Source: Isoetes taiwanensis
Lineage: Eukaryota; Streptophyta; Lycopodiopsida; Isoetales; Isoetaceae
DNA length: 64,000 bases
Assembly (NCBI GenBank): GCA_021234155.1
Contig: JAJEKV010000128.1
Location: forward strand, 1,961,736-2,025,735
Direction: 5' to 3'
Shown: positions 36,201 through 47,700 of the stretch, in pieces
Numbering within the stretch: position 1 is the first letter of the stretch
How the letters are laid out: each line of letters opens with the position of its first letter
Translations under genes and position numbers: made by a program
The notes under the pieces: generated by a model
Databases searched by the model: none
Told to the model about the DNA's origin: nothing
Seen by the model: the letters and a program-made list of their open reading frames with translations, nothing else

Positions 36201-38010
36201 TATGGACCAACGTAAATTACATATGATTATAAAAGACAAGGAAGGGGTCTTCAAAATTAAATGGGAAAGACATCTCAAAAAAGACATTGAAAAGACATGC
36301 TGGGCTGAGGTAAAGAAGGAAGACTTTAAGAGTATTAATGAATGGTTGCTGACTCACTGTTACCTCCGATCAGGAAACGAAATTTGGAGACAGAAAAAGG
36401 GCATACCCATAGGATTTGCATGCAGCCCAGCCTGGTGCAATCTGTTCCTAGCATGGCATGAATTAAGATTTATGCTTAAACTAGCTCACCACGGAAAGTT
36501 CCAAGAAATTAAGAAATTTGAATTCTTCGCCGGATACATTGATGACCTCGATTGTAATTAATGCGCATAATATTGAATTCTAGGATGGGGCTCGCATGAA
36601 ACCGCCCGATAGATAGGCTTCCGATTTTCTACAATGGTGGACAGGGGTAGCCGCACATACGCGAACTACCCCGCGAAAAAATAAAGGGAAAATCCAATTA
36701 TATCATTTGGACCCCAAAAAAATACAATGCTAATAGATGAGTGGTTGATGTACCGCCGAAAGCTTATCACCGGATTAAAAACCCCGCCTTCGGTTTTCGA
36801 GGAAAACCCTAGTGATAAGCCTCTAAGGGGCTTGGACAAACGTGTAAGGCATAGAAATCGCCTCCCCAAACCCCCGCATGGAGAAGTCGAAGCGGATGCC
36901 GCCACCTGCACTCCGCACATCACCAACACAACAAACGAGACAACACAAACATACCAGGATAGCATCACCTCAAGGGTGAAAAAGCATCACCCAAATGGGT
37001 GGAAGAAAAACATGATAATGTAAATTTGTGCACAATACAATAAACAAAGAAGGGGGGGCCCCATCCTAGGGGGGGAGGGTGGGTTCAAAGAGAATAAGGT
37101 AATCGCCGAGAGAAGAGGAAGCTACCGGATGAGACGCTGATGCCTAACCACGCCTAAAATAGCTTAAACCCCAACTGTGAGAAGGGCATGCGCATGCATG
37201 CATGCAAGACATGCATGCTCGCCCCATCCTAGAATGTCGATCCGATGTCTCCTGGATCGACGGGATTCTAGGATGGGGGCTCGACATGAAACCAACAAAC
37301 CGCCCAGAATACCGAGAGAACTTCCTTATCAAACTAGAATCGAGGGCCTAAGGTCACGGGGATCTAAGGCTAAAGGCCGGAAAAGGACAAAGAAGAAAGA
37401 AACGCCAATTGGCCAAACCAAGCGTGAAGAAGCCCCTCCCCCCGCTTCCGGAAACAATTCAAAGAGAATAAGGTGCTGCCGAGAGAAGAGGAAGCCGATG
37501 AGACGTTGATGCCTAACCACGCCTAAAATAGCTTAAACCCCAACCAGGAAGGGCATGCGCCAAGCATGCATGCATGCAAGACATGCATGCTCGCCCCATC
37601 CTAGAATGTCGATCCGATGTCTCGGATCGACGGGAATGTACTTACCAAACTATGAATGTACCATTTACAATATGGATCATCTGGGGATTAAAGATGAGAC
37701 TATTTACAGGGTTTCCAATAGCGAAAAATATGGCTACATAGCTAATTTTCTCGATATCACAATTAAGGTGGAAGATGTGAACAAGGGCCTCTTTTTCAAT
37801 TTCCAGGTATGATAAAGAGTGAATCTACCCTTTGCCATCTACAAGTTCATTAAAGCGGACAGTTGTAGGCCATACTGGCAAGCCCTCAAGGTTATAATCT
37901 CGCAAATCATGCCATATATGTACTCTTACTGGACTGTGAAGCGACCAAGGATATCCATGACCGATACAATAATGGTTTTGGAAAGAAAGAAACTTTCAGG
38001 ACAGTACTAA
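33279..38010 (+). pseudogene. Penelope-like reverse transcriptase, decayed and interrupted
   Basis: An upstream region begins after a TTATATAG acceptor-like site (33279) and has an unrecognised frame to 33929 and others to 34795. From 35040 a frame with CPCKIH and NIGHVRTTDLGIIHSSKLR precedes the polymerase. The main frame (35377-36561; true start about residue 38) shows LDKANNN (95-100), SFKAHKAEYRW (160-170), SADITKCYENIPL (241-253), RQKKGIPIGFACSPAWCNLF (338-357) and YIDD (36535-36546). After an insertion the frame resumes at 37636 with GYIANFLDITIK and LPFAIYKFI, the last RT motifs. This order (DK motif, KxHK, D…Y.NIP, GIPxG..SP, YxDD, FLD) is that of Penelope-like RTs. TGA stops at about 35209 and 35312, frame breaks near 33930, 34250, 35490 and 36553, and the insertion abolish function. 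No GIY-YIG endonuclease is visible. Confidence 0.82.
36577..37635. mobile_element. Head-to-tail dimer of a small hairpin-ended element
   Basis: Unit 1 (about 36577-37263) and unit 2 (about 37264-37635) both begin ttctaggatgggg-ctcg-catgaaac and both end catgctcgccccatcctagaa followed by gtcgatccgatgtctc…gatcgac and ggga. The last 175 bp of each unit are nearly the same; the middles differ in length. The start and the near-end are inverted repeats (ttctaggatgggg and ccccatcctagaa). Beyond the inverted repeat, each unit ends in a hairpin (10-bp stem, 4-nt loop, 37608-37631 in unit 2). A possible short target duplication GAAT brackets the dimer. It interrupts the RT frame between YIDD and the next motif. 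It encodes no protein that I recognise. Confidence 0.7.
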
Positions 38011-41000
38011 GATATATATAAGAGGAGCATTTCCCGTGCCCCCCGTACAACAAAGGGGATATGGTAAGAACTCTTTATATGAATATACAGGATGACTAAG
38101 GTGCTCAAGTCTACATACTTGAATATTAGAGGGCGGGGCCTTGGCTATGTTAAAGGCCCCTGTTCTATGGTATAGCCTAGACTACATAATGAACATTGTA
38201 ATAAGAATGAATGCTTTTATTTGTACAATTACTTATTTGCATGCAATATTTGGGTTAGGGTTTTTCTAACAGCTAATACAGTGGAATGCCATCTACCGTA
38301 ACTCATTTTACAAGAAACGGTTGCAGATGAGCGTGTGCAGACACTCAAATCAACTGCCTTGAGAAGGTACTTTCTCTTTTCAAGAATAGGGTTTATCCAA
38401 GGACCGGATGTCTAAGAACACTTGCCAAAATAGGACTAAACCGTTAGGTACACATCCACCAAAGGCATAAATAATGGATAGAATAAAACCCGATTGGGAT
38501 GAGGGCCTTAGCGCCTACCTTGCACCTGATGAAGGCTATTTCTTGTGTTGCATTTGTTGATGGGAAGGAAGAACATGTGACTGAACATGGCCAATTTAAA
38601 GAGGTTAGAATTTGAGAAAACAAATTTTGGTCCTAAGAGTAAGAAGTCGTTTGATTTTAGAAGAGTTGCTAAAGAGCCCCGGATGAGAATAAGAGTGGCC
38701 GCACCAATGCAGGGAAAGAAGGGAATACCATTCTAAGGTGGGAAACACCGAGGGAAATGATGAAACTGAAGGCTATTGACGCAGATAGGGCATGGCTCTA
38801 AAGGGTTTTAAACTATGAACATGGCAACAACTACAACTCCACATCCGGGTGATTTGCAAAATTCAAGTTCATTCAGGTTCTTATTTCATATTTTAGAACC
38901 TGAAATGGTAATTTGTAAATAGATCACCCATTGGAAGGTTAAATATGGATACATTATGCTTGTATGAGATCCAAGATAGTTGGATGACTTAATAACTATT
39001 ATTATTATCCTATTGTTTAAATTCGGTTTTTCCGAGGTCCCGAAAAGTTTTTGGATTTTTGAGTTGGTTTATTTGTCTAAGGTTTGGGTTTATTTTGAGT
39101 GCCTAAGAAAAGTTTTCTCGTGAGCCAAAAATCGGGAAGAAAAAAATAGGGCCTCGACCAAGGGAAAAAAAAAAGAGGAGGCCATGGAGGCGAGATTTTG
39201 CCGAGTTTTTTTTGGGATGGGATCGTTTTTTGATAGGATGGCTCTTCCTCACCTGTCGGGAGATGGATAGAGATGGTGGCAGGTTGCATGTACATGCAAA
39301 TCTGAGAGGTATGTTGTATAGCTTCATAGCTAGCTGGATTTGGCATGAAAGGAGGCGGAAATCGCCGGTCATGTTCAGAGAAGAGCAATCATCAATAAGG
39401 TATGGTTATATCTCCTTCTCTCCGTCGATTGTTCACAGTTTTTGTGGGTAGAAAAACCCAAACGACGCTTCTTCATGGGATTCAGCCAAGAGGAGATGGA
39501 AATCGGACTGATAGGAATAGGCTGTGCCTTGCTTTCAGACCTACGCTCCAGCTTTGCTGAAACTATAAAGGTATCATAGTTTTAAACTGGCTTCTCTAAG
39601 TTTCTTCTTGAATCATTTTGTTCCTCTGCGATAGATATTATTTGTTTATTGTTTATCCCAAAGAATTCTCTACAGCAGATTTTATTTTGACTTCGCCCGT
39701 GTTAATGCTTTAATTTCTTTGCTCCTTTGCCAAGCATTCTACGGGTCTGTGCAGGAGGGTCAAAAGCGAAATGGGGAGCATGCTTTAAGGATGGAGGTGG
39801 TGTTTGCACAGATGTAGACATGGAGGCAAAAGGATTAAACTTTTCGGGACAAAATACGAGAGTTAAATCGGCTTGCATAGTTCAGTGTCAGGTGATAGAT
39901 TCACAAACAAGATTTAATAGATCAGTGTGAGCTGCTATATTCTGTTTTGATAGATTCAGAAATGTGATTCTATTCCAGAAAATGAGGGAATGCCTTTTTT
40001 TAATGGATTTGTTTTTATGCACAAATATTTTAGTGAAGAATCATTTGCAGAAGAATGATATGCTCTATGCTATAAGCTGCATCAACGATTTGCAGGTAGC
40101 AATAGTCTTCCAAAGAACTTATGGGATACGCATGAGGTACACAGTTCAATGAGTTTACATAAGCTTGCGTGTTAGTGTATGTTAAATATTGTTTGAATGT
40201 GTTTGAATTGTTAAATAGGTCTGTAGCTTTGCTTTAAGTATAGATAGTTTTGCTTTAAGTGTAGATACCGTTTCTATGCCAATTGGCCTTGGTATTAAAT
40301 CCATTGATTATTAGCCATTGTACGTGTTTCCTGTGTCTATCACAAGCCGGCATTGCCAGATCCCTTAGTTGCTTTCGAGGTAGATAGTTCATTGAGGTTA
40401 GATAAACTTGCACCATTTTCAGATGCAACTGAAGAAACTACTTGCATGGCTTGGCTATGAAATGTACATTAACGATTGTATATTGGCAGATCAAGCCTTT
40501 AGCTTCACAGTCATCACATTTTTTATTCTTAGATACTTGGAAGCGAATACATAAGTGGTATCATCCAGGATATACAGTTCAGGCATTGCAGGCCTTAGAA
40601 GGCAAAAAATGTAGCAGAAGACTCTTTTTCGTTCAATAGCAGAAAACACTATAATGTGCCATGATCTAGCTACTCCCAATATCCTATATTTCCTACCTAT
40701 ATACACATAATCTGATTGTCTCTAATCACGAAACAAACCTTTACTGTTCTAAAAGTTCTCAAGGTTCATTGCAGCTACAAGTTTTGAGCCACAGGACCAA
40801 AAACATCTTTGATTTGCCATATCCAGGTACTCCTAGCCACTAAGAGGATCATAGGTATCAAGGCTCTAATGCCAGATAGAATATCCAGCCTTCTAGCAAG
40901 TTTTGGGTGCATCAAGGACAGCTTAGGTAGAACTAGGTGCTATGTATTGCAGTGACAACTATATTGAATCCGCTTAGAAACCTTGCTTCGTAGCAACGTG

Positions 41001-41321
41001 GCTATTCTATCGTAAGCCTCGCTTTGAGATTCTTTGTAACAGATCCGCCCTCGTTGTCGATTTGGCTCACCGTTGTAACGTAGGGATTTTGTTTTTGGCA
41101 TTTAAAACGTAAAGCCGAGTTGTCTTTGTTCATTTTTGTCTTACAGTGTTTTTGACATGGTGCATCACATGTGTTATGACAGGCATATACATTTAGCTTC
41201 TCCGCACCCTTTGCCGCTCAAAGGCGATTATGACATGGAGGAGGAAGTTTTGCTCATTTGGTTCACTTCCTTGGTTTTCTAATTGTTCTATATGTTGTAC
41301 ATCATATGTGCATGGCTAGCA

Positions 41322-41590
41322 GGTTTGCCGGACAAAGATTTTAGTCCCCACGTTATGACCATTGCTGGTGGAGAAGATGTAGCAATGAGGGTGATGTCAT
41401 TTTCTCAGATTTGGTTTGAAGCTTTATTGCGCACACCAGGTGAACGTTGTCGTTAGACCACCTACGAAAATAGCGATGATGGTGTTCATGGCCGGTGTTG
41501 TCAGAATCGGACAAAATGCTACTGGGGTTGCAATATCTCTTCTCCTACCACATGCAATGAAGATTGTAATGGTGGGATCCAAAAGTCCAG
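41322..41590 (+). pseudogene. AT-hook nuclear-localised (AHL) PPC-domain fragment captured by the Helitron
   Basis: After an AG acceptor-like site (41321), the frame reads GLPDKDFSPHVMTIAGGEDV followed by AMRVMSFSQ (to about 41409). This corresponds to the start of the PPC/DUF296 domain of plant AHL proteins (FTPHVI-V-AGEDV--K-MSFSQ). A later frame (41475-41590) with MVFMAGVVRIGQ and MKIVMVGS may be the end of the same domain, where AHL proteins have an AVAG…VVVGSF pattern. The AT-hook itself is not visible. AHL proteins bind AT-rich DNA in the nucleus and regulate growth genes. Here the fragment is passenger sequence, possibly still with splice sites. Confidence 0.7.
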
Positions 41591-43742
41591 AAAGCCCTTG
41601 AGTCCAAAAACATTAAGTGACAATATGCAATCTCAGGACATGACAATGAGCTGGCAAACTAACCGAGGAAATGAAGAAAGCAACAAAAACGCAGATAGTA
41701 ACATTTCTTTGCCAAGTGGTCGAAAGCACATTTCTTTGTCAAGTGGTCGAAAGCACGCATACTTCATTATTTGTTTCTGTTTCAAACTTTATTTGGGGCA
41801 AGCTTCATCCTTCAATTCGGATTTTGATGATATATCACATGGAGCTCCAGTGCTAATGCTAAGTTTGTCTTTGGCTTTGTTTTAAATGTATCATGAACGT
41901 CTTGGTTATGGGGCTTGGAGTTGGATCCTTGGTTAGCCCATGAATTGGATCTTATGACAGGTCTTATATTGCAAGATCTTTGTTTGCAGGCAGGAAAAGT
42001 ATTTTTTCTTTCTTCGATAAATTACTTCGCATTCTATGTTGCCAGAAAAAGATTAGACGCATTTGAGCAGTGATCTACCTGCAAAATGTTGAGAAATGGA
42101 CTCCTAACTAAACAAATGCTGGAAACATGTAACCCAAATCCAGGTAAAATGATCGAGCCAACTGATCTGGCAAATCCTATGCTGATTTCAAAGGAAAAAC
42201 ATCTGCTTACAAATAAAATGCCGATCGATGGGCTTCTACCGGGACGACCTAAAGATGAGATTGTTGTTGCGACTTTGCCGTTTGAAGCCGTGAAAAAAGG
42301 CAGAGGATGAGAATCATCCCGGTATGATTACGTTTAGAAAAATGCTCATTTAAGGAAAAAAAAAAACTCTACGACTACAGCATTTACAATGCATGCGCTC
42401 GACTGATTCCATGCAACTGTTCCTCCACAAGATATTTCTTGCAACTCAACATCTTCCTTTTGTTATGTTATCTCCGGTCGCTGGGCTTGGCTTATTTTGC
42501 ACACATTCCACCACCTCCATAAATCTCCTCCTTCTATTCAAATATTATGCAAATATTCTTCCTTCCTCACTTCCAGGCCTAGGGTTTGCCTTTCGGGCAA
42601 CCCAAAAAGAAATGCATGTTTAGTATTTTCTTTTTCCTTTTTTTTGATAAATTAGTTGACATGCATGTAATGGCATTACAAAGCGCACTATATGTAATCG
42701 ACCAATAAATGTTTCTATGAATGCTTATCATTTCTTTTGTAATGATTACTTTGATTTGGAACAAGGAGACCTAGAAGGATTTTAAGCCCTTTGCATATAT
42801 GATAACAAAATATCCATACATTAAGGGATCACATATCCACATCATGTTTTCAATAGCAAATGAACAAGTTACATCCATAGGGATCACTTATCTACATTAT
42901 GTTTTCAATGGCAAATGGACACGTTACTACTTTGACGTCTGCCATCTCAAATTCTATAGCCTTCATGGTAGTAGATTTGAGCAGCACAAAATAATATAAA
43001 ACTATTTACGCAATTTCCATCTTGCAAAAAGTACCACTAGACTAAGCACTATATACGACATTTTTCAACATAGATAATTTTCATTAATAAACATGTTGTT
43101 TTTAAGCATCACCATATACATAGTTGTTTGTTCAACATTATATAGTTGTTGCACACAACTATAAAACAATATTGCACAACTGTTTGAATGCACCATGTCG
43201 TCCATCCTAATGGAAAACATTGTTGCCAAAGTTGAGCAACTCAATTTCGCCTTTCTTAATGGCGAAAATAATGTTACCAATTTAGTTCGATAATATTCAA
43301 AAGTGAATAGAATAGCATAATAATTGTGCATTCTAATCTTCACAAAAATTGAATTGACCCAAGAATAGGGGTTTACAACAATACTCTTCAATAACCAGTA
43401 ATTATTCATTTGCCCAGCGACTTTGGCAACTCCGACCCAATACCTCCAAGCACTTGAAAGTTCAAAACTATAAAGCATACGCTAGCAACTGGATATGGCG
43501 ACTATGTGAGGCGGTCCTACCATTCGAAGATCTTTATGCCAAGTGCAAAGGAATAAGAGGTTCCTATCCTATTTGCCAACTGCAAGGAAGCACGTTTCTG
43601 ATCCTGCTTCATCCTCGACACAATAGAGGTATCCTAACATAACATTATGATTACTATGTTCCTGCCAAGCATACACAACTTAACTGGGGATTGTTGAACA
43701 TTAAAAAGTATAATTTATTCTATAGTATACATTACAGCTAAA

Positions 43743-43770
43743 GCCCGGCAACGCCGGGCACCATTACTAG
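43743..43770 (+). terminator. Helitron 3' hairpin and CTAG end
   Basis: A 7-bp GC-only stem with an AAC loop is followed 11 nt later by the end of the element (CTAG). In Helitrons this hairpin is taken to be the rolling-circle replication stop signal. Confidence 0.9.
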
Positions 43771-44795
43771 TTATTATTATGATTTGATTGAAGATTTGTG
43801 AATATCTATGAATGCATAGATGATAATACATAATATGGGAGTGTAGATCTTAGGAATAGTTAAAGACAAGGTAAGATCCGAGATACTTCATGAATAATCG
43901 AAAAAAATAAAATCCATCGATCCGGGATAGAGATGTCCGGCCGATACCGCCAGGGCCATAATGGGCATGGAAATCTTTGATGCATAATACTAAAAGATCC
44001 GAGTAGACTTATGCCGATTTAGAGGAATGGTAAGATTTGTGTATTATATAAGAATAATGTGGATTCTCCATGATCCGCACACGAGGGGTTTGCATAGCAA
44101 AATTATAGATGATTTACAAGTTGTAAGCGTAAACATCTAATCACCTTGTCTAGTTTTAACCGATTTTGAACATAGACTAGGAAGCTTGCTAGTTTGTTTG
44201 CACCATATGGCTGAAAGTATATAAGGCTAAAATGTGAAGACTTCATGGTAAAGGAGTTTAGTTGGCATGTGGAGATCTGGTTATAAAATGCGATTTAACT
44301 CAAATTTAACCTAGTAATGGGGAATAGGAGGAACTATGCGCATCCTAAGATTTAACTTGCACATTTATGTGATCAAACATTGTGGCTTGGTGAAGGATAA
44401 ACCCAAGAAAAACCTATAGCTTACCTATCGCCTCCGCCTTTAATTACCCTACCTCGCTAATGTTTGGTCGTTTAACCGCAGTAACTGTGTTTTCTTGCTC
44501 CAAGCTTTGATGTTTTTAAGCTATGGTTGTATATTTCAAGATATCAAGTGTTAACGTTCCATATGGAATTCTACATTTCTGAAAAATTATGAAGAATAAT
44601 GTATGTAAAAAAAGTTGATAGTATTTTCAGAAATTTATATGATTATGGTTATGACCAAATCTTGGATATGTATAATTGATAATTGAAATAGAAATTACAA
44701 TTTATTTGTCTTTGCAACATGTGTAGTCTATTATTGATTGTTTTAACTTTGTCCTTGGCCTAGAAATCTAATCCTAATTAATTGCAAGCTTGGTT

Positions 44796-47700
44796 TTTCT
44801 TTTTAATTATAAATACTTAAAGATAAAAGCAACTAGGGCAGATATGTTGCTTTCACTATGTCACAATGGGGCTATTTTGAACAGGTGGACAGAGTCTTTG
44901 ACTAAGGTAAGAACCCAGGAAGTATGTTTGTATTATATTTAAAAAAAACCAGTTGGACAATATGTTGGATAATTACAAGATAATGTCGAGGGCAAGGAAG
45001 GATGCCCTAAAGAAAATGCATAACCGCATTCTCGCTAGTTGCCGTACAAAAATTGTTTGGGACTGATTTGATCCGATGGCACGTGATGAATCGTAATTCC
45101 TCCAATCTTCCGATTCAAGGTCTTGCCGGTAATAAGAACATGTGCAATAAAAAGTGAAGTCCTCAAATCAGATATAAATTAGTGATTTCAAGATTGGCAT
45201 TGGAAGCTATGGCCGCTTAAGCAAAGTCTGTTGGTAGTATTATGATGGTGAGGAAGAAAGAAGATCTTAATATCTCTACCAGGAAGAGGATTGCAGAAGA
45301 AAAAGCTTTGGCAAGTGGAAGAAAAAAGATCTATGAGTATCATAAAGTCAGAGCCATTAACAAGAGAGGCCGTGAGCAAAGGAGAATACAAATGATGGAG
45401 TTAGAAATGGCAATGAATATCGAGAAAGTTGGTGTGACCAATAATGATAATCTGATCAACATTGAAGGCAAGGGCATGCTTGGTGACGATGGTTGTATTG
45501 TTGGAATCATCGCACAAAATTGTAGCAATCGAAAGCGAACTCTAGCAACATGTCGAACAAGGATGCAAATGATGGGAGCAAATCTCTAGATCCACCTCAA
45601 ATAACTCAGGTTTAGTCATTTGAATGTTATTGTTGTTTTTATCCGATCTAGAAGCTTTTCAAGAATATAGCACGATCTCGCATATCTAGACATTGAATAG
45701 GCTTAGAACCGGTGGTTGCATAGGCATATAATGTCATCCCCATGTGTAACTGATATGATTAATAGTTAAATGACAATGCTTGATCCCACTATAATATCTC
45801 GCCTTTTTGTGAGATCGCATGTGCATTGGAATTTGATCCGGTATTTAAAGTAGAAATTAATTGTAAGAAAAAGTGCTCGCCGTGGTCGGGCTTTTCATCA
45901 TGTATAATTTAAAAAACCAATAAAAATGGTGGATATATTTCATGTGAGAAGGCTTGTGTTGAATGATGAGAAGGGTTGCGTTAAATGTGAAGGGAAGGTT
46001 AATGGTAGAATCTTGAGAAATTTTTGTATGTACTACCCCATACTAATACAATGTGACATGGCAAATATGGTGCACTCCCATTGCAATATCATCCGCTAAA
46101 TCAAACTTGCAAAGAAGACATGATAAGTCATTTAAATTACTTGGTTTAGATATTGCTTAATGTTTTATGCAAGATGGAAGTTTAATTTAACGCTTTACTT
46201 TTCGTTTTTCCCCTCCTACTAGTGCACTATCTTAAGCTCATGTATACTTGCAGGTGACTGTGCATGAATCCATGTTCTTAGATGATGCAACCATCCGCAA
46301 TCTAGAGTTCCCGCAATAAAAGAGAAACTGAAACCTTTTCAAAATAGCCTTTAAAAAGCCCCCGCCACTGCGGATGAACCCGCTTATTTTCCTCATTGAA
46401 TGTGGCCTCAATTATCCGGGTAATAATAGCAAGTCTATGTAGTGAGCATAAAAAGAGATTTGAAGGAAGCCAACATTGCCATGCACCTGCAGGCATGTTT
46501 ATGACTAACACCAACCATAAAATATAAATAAATACTATATAGGCCATATATTACCCAAGCAATATGTTCTAAGCTTCAAAATAAATATAGCCTTAATCGA
46601 ATGTATAGGGTGCTAATGAGCAAAGATTTCCCCATCGGCTCCATATCAATGGACTGCATGTGAGTTGTGACAGAGTTCACAATCCAATTAGAAGTCCATG
46701 TTATAGGGCGACAATTATAGAGAAAACTCGGTGCATCTAAGGGCATAGGTTCTACCTACAATCTTGCACTCGACCGCAAGAGAACCAGATATTGACAACA
46801 CATTTGATCCTTCTATGTATGATTATGTATGTATGGTTCAAGCCTAAAAAAGCCCTTGGAGTCATGCACCATCTTCATATGGCTAAAACTATGTGAATTC
46901 CCCTTGGTTCGGGTCCCATCACCGATACAAATGCCGAAGCTTTCGGTCATTAAGGCCCTTCAAATTCGATCAAACCGTCAGAAGCACAAATGCTCCATAA
47001 CTAAGACAAAGAAATCATATGTAAAATTCTTTGCTAAATGTAAATCGGCATAATATGCTCTACAATACCATAATTTTTGTTTCTAGCCAAGGTCAAAGGC
47101 ATGAACTTAAATGATTAAATCGAGATGTTTGGTTCAAGTGGTTCTCCTTGAGTACCCTTTGAATGGAATATGCACCCAAATGACTTGAATAAAACTTTAT
47201 CCCATTGAATCAATTTTTGACATAAACGTCTCAAAACTTCAATCCACCATGCTTGTCCATGACCTATTTGGACATCACTTTAACATAGTTATCATTGTTT
47301 ACTTCCCTCTTAAACCATCTTGTTATAAAAGTTGCTGACACCAGGAAAACAATAACTTCAGTTGGCAAATTACACAAACCCAAAAATCTTTAACATTGGA
47401 CTATACTTATGGCTTAGATCTTGGCCAGATAAGTTCCAATAGGATGCCATCAAAATACCATGGTAATTTACAGGCTGTTAAAATAATACACATGTTCGAT
47501 ACTAATTTTTTGAGACGCACAAATTGTCTTTCTCCAAAACCAGCTTTTTGTCCCATTGCTACTTCCAATATCTACAATATAAATTAAGGCTGATGTCCCT
47601 TGAAATGTTGGGGGCAAGTGCAAAAGGTCATTCATAATTGATATATGCTCTTCTTTTGGCCTAACTGGGTCCTTCATAGTGGCGTCTGTCATGCAACTCA

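Larger units (their letters stand above)
39008..43770 (+). mobile_element. Non-autonomous Helitron, 4763 bp
   Basis: The 5' end is TCCTATTG, preceded by A (39007). The 3' end is the hairpin GCCCGGC-AAC-GCCGGGC (43743-43759) followed by ACCATTACTAG, so the element ends in CTAG, and the next base is T. The 5' TC, 3' hairpin about 11 nt from a CTRR end, and insertion between A and T without target duplication are the defining features of plant Helitrons. The uninterrupted site is in the 5' direct repeat. I find no Rep nuclease or helicase motif, so it is non-autonomous. It carries an AHL gene fragment and several short exon-like pieces that I could not assign. Confidence 0.92.
27812..44795 (+). 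mobile_element. Penelope-like retroelement locus with direct repeats and three nested insertions
   Basis: A reverse-transcriptase region (33279-38010) lies between two direct repeats that match from ggtatagcct to the block ending gtccttggcctagaaatc and slightly beyond. After removing insertions the repeats are about 1.90 kb (27812-29440 plus 32861-33127) and about 1.87 kb (38168-39007 plus 43771-44795). The RT motifs match Penelope-like elements, which often carry such direct repeats ('pseudo-LTRs') or occur as tandem copies. I see no primer-binding site, polypurine tract, target duplication, integrase, or GIY-YIG endonuclease, so it is not a normal LTR element, and an endonuclease-deficient PLE is the best fit. 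The boundaries are defined only by where repeat homology ends. Confidence 0.7.
38168..44795 (+). repeat. 3' direct repeat of the PLE-like element, split by a Helitron
   Basis: It matches the 5' repeat in two blocks, 38168-39007 and 43771-44795. It shows the R1-free junction gatatcaa|gtgtta at 44547/44548. In the 5' repeat the position of the Helitron (within a short TTA run, near 28655) is uninterrupted, so each repeat serves as the empty site for the insertion in the other. Confidence 0.85.

Noticed and set aside
36577-37635. Intron of the RT gene
   Set aside because: The inserted block contains two tandem units with inverted repeats and a hairpin, and its edges do not have GT…AG signals; insertion of a mobile element explains it better.
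27812-44795. Ordinary LTR retrotransposon made of two 1.9-kb LTRs
   Set aside because: No TG…CA ends, primer-binding site, polypurine tract, target duplication, gag, protease or integrase is visible, and the RT motifs are Penelope-like.
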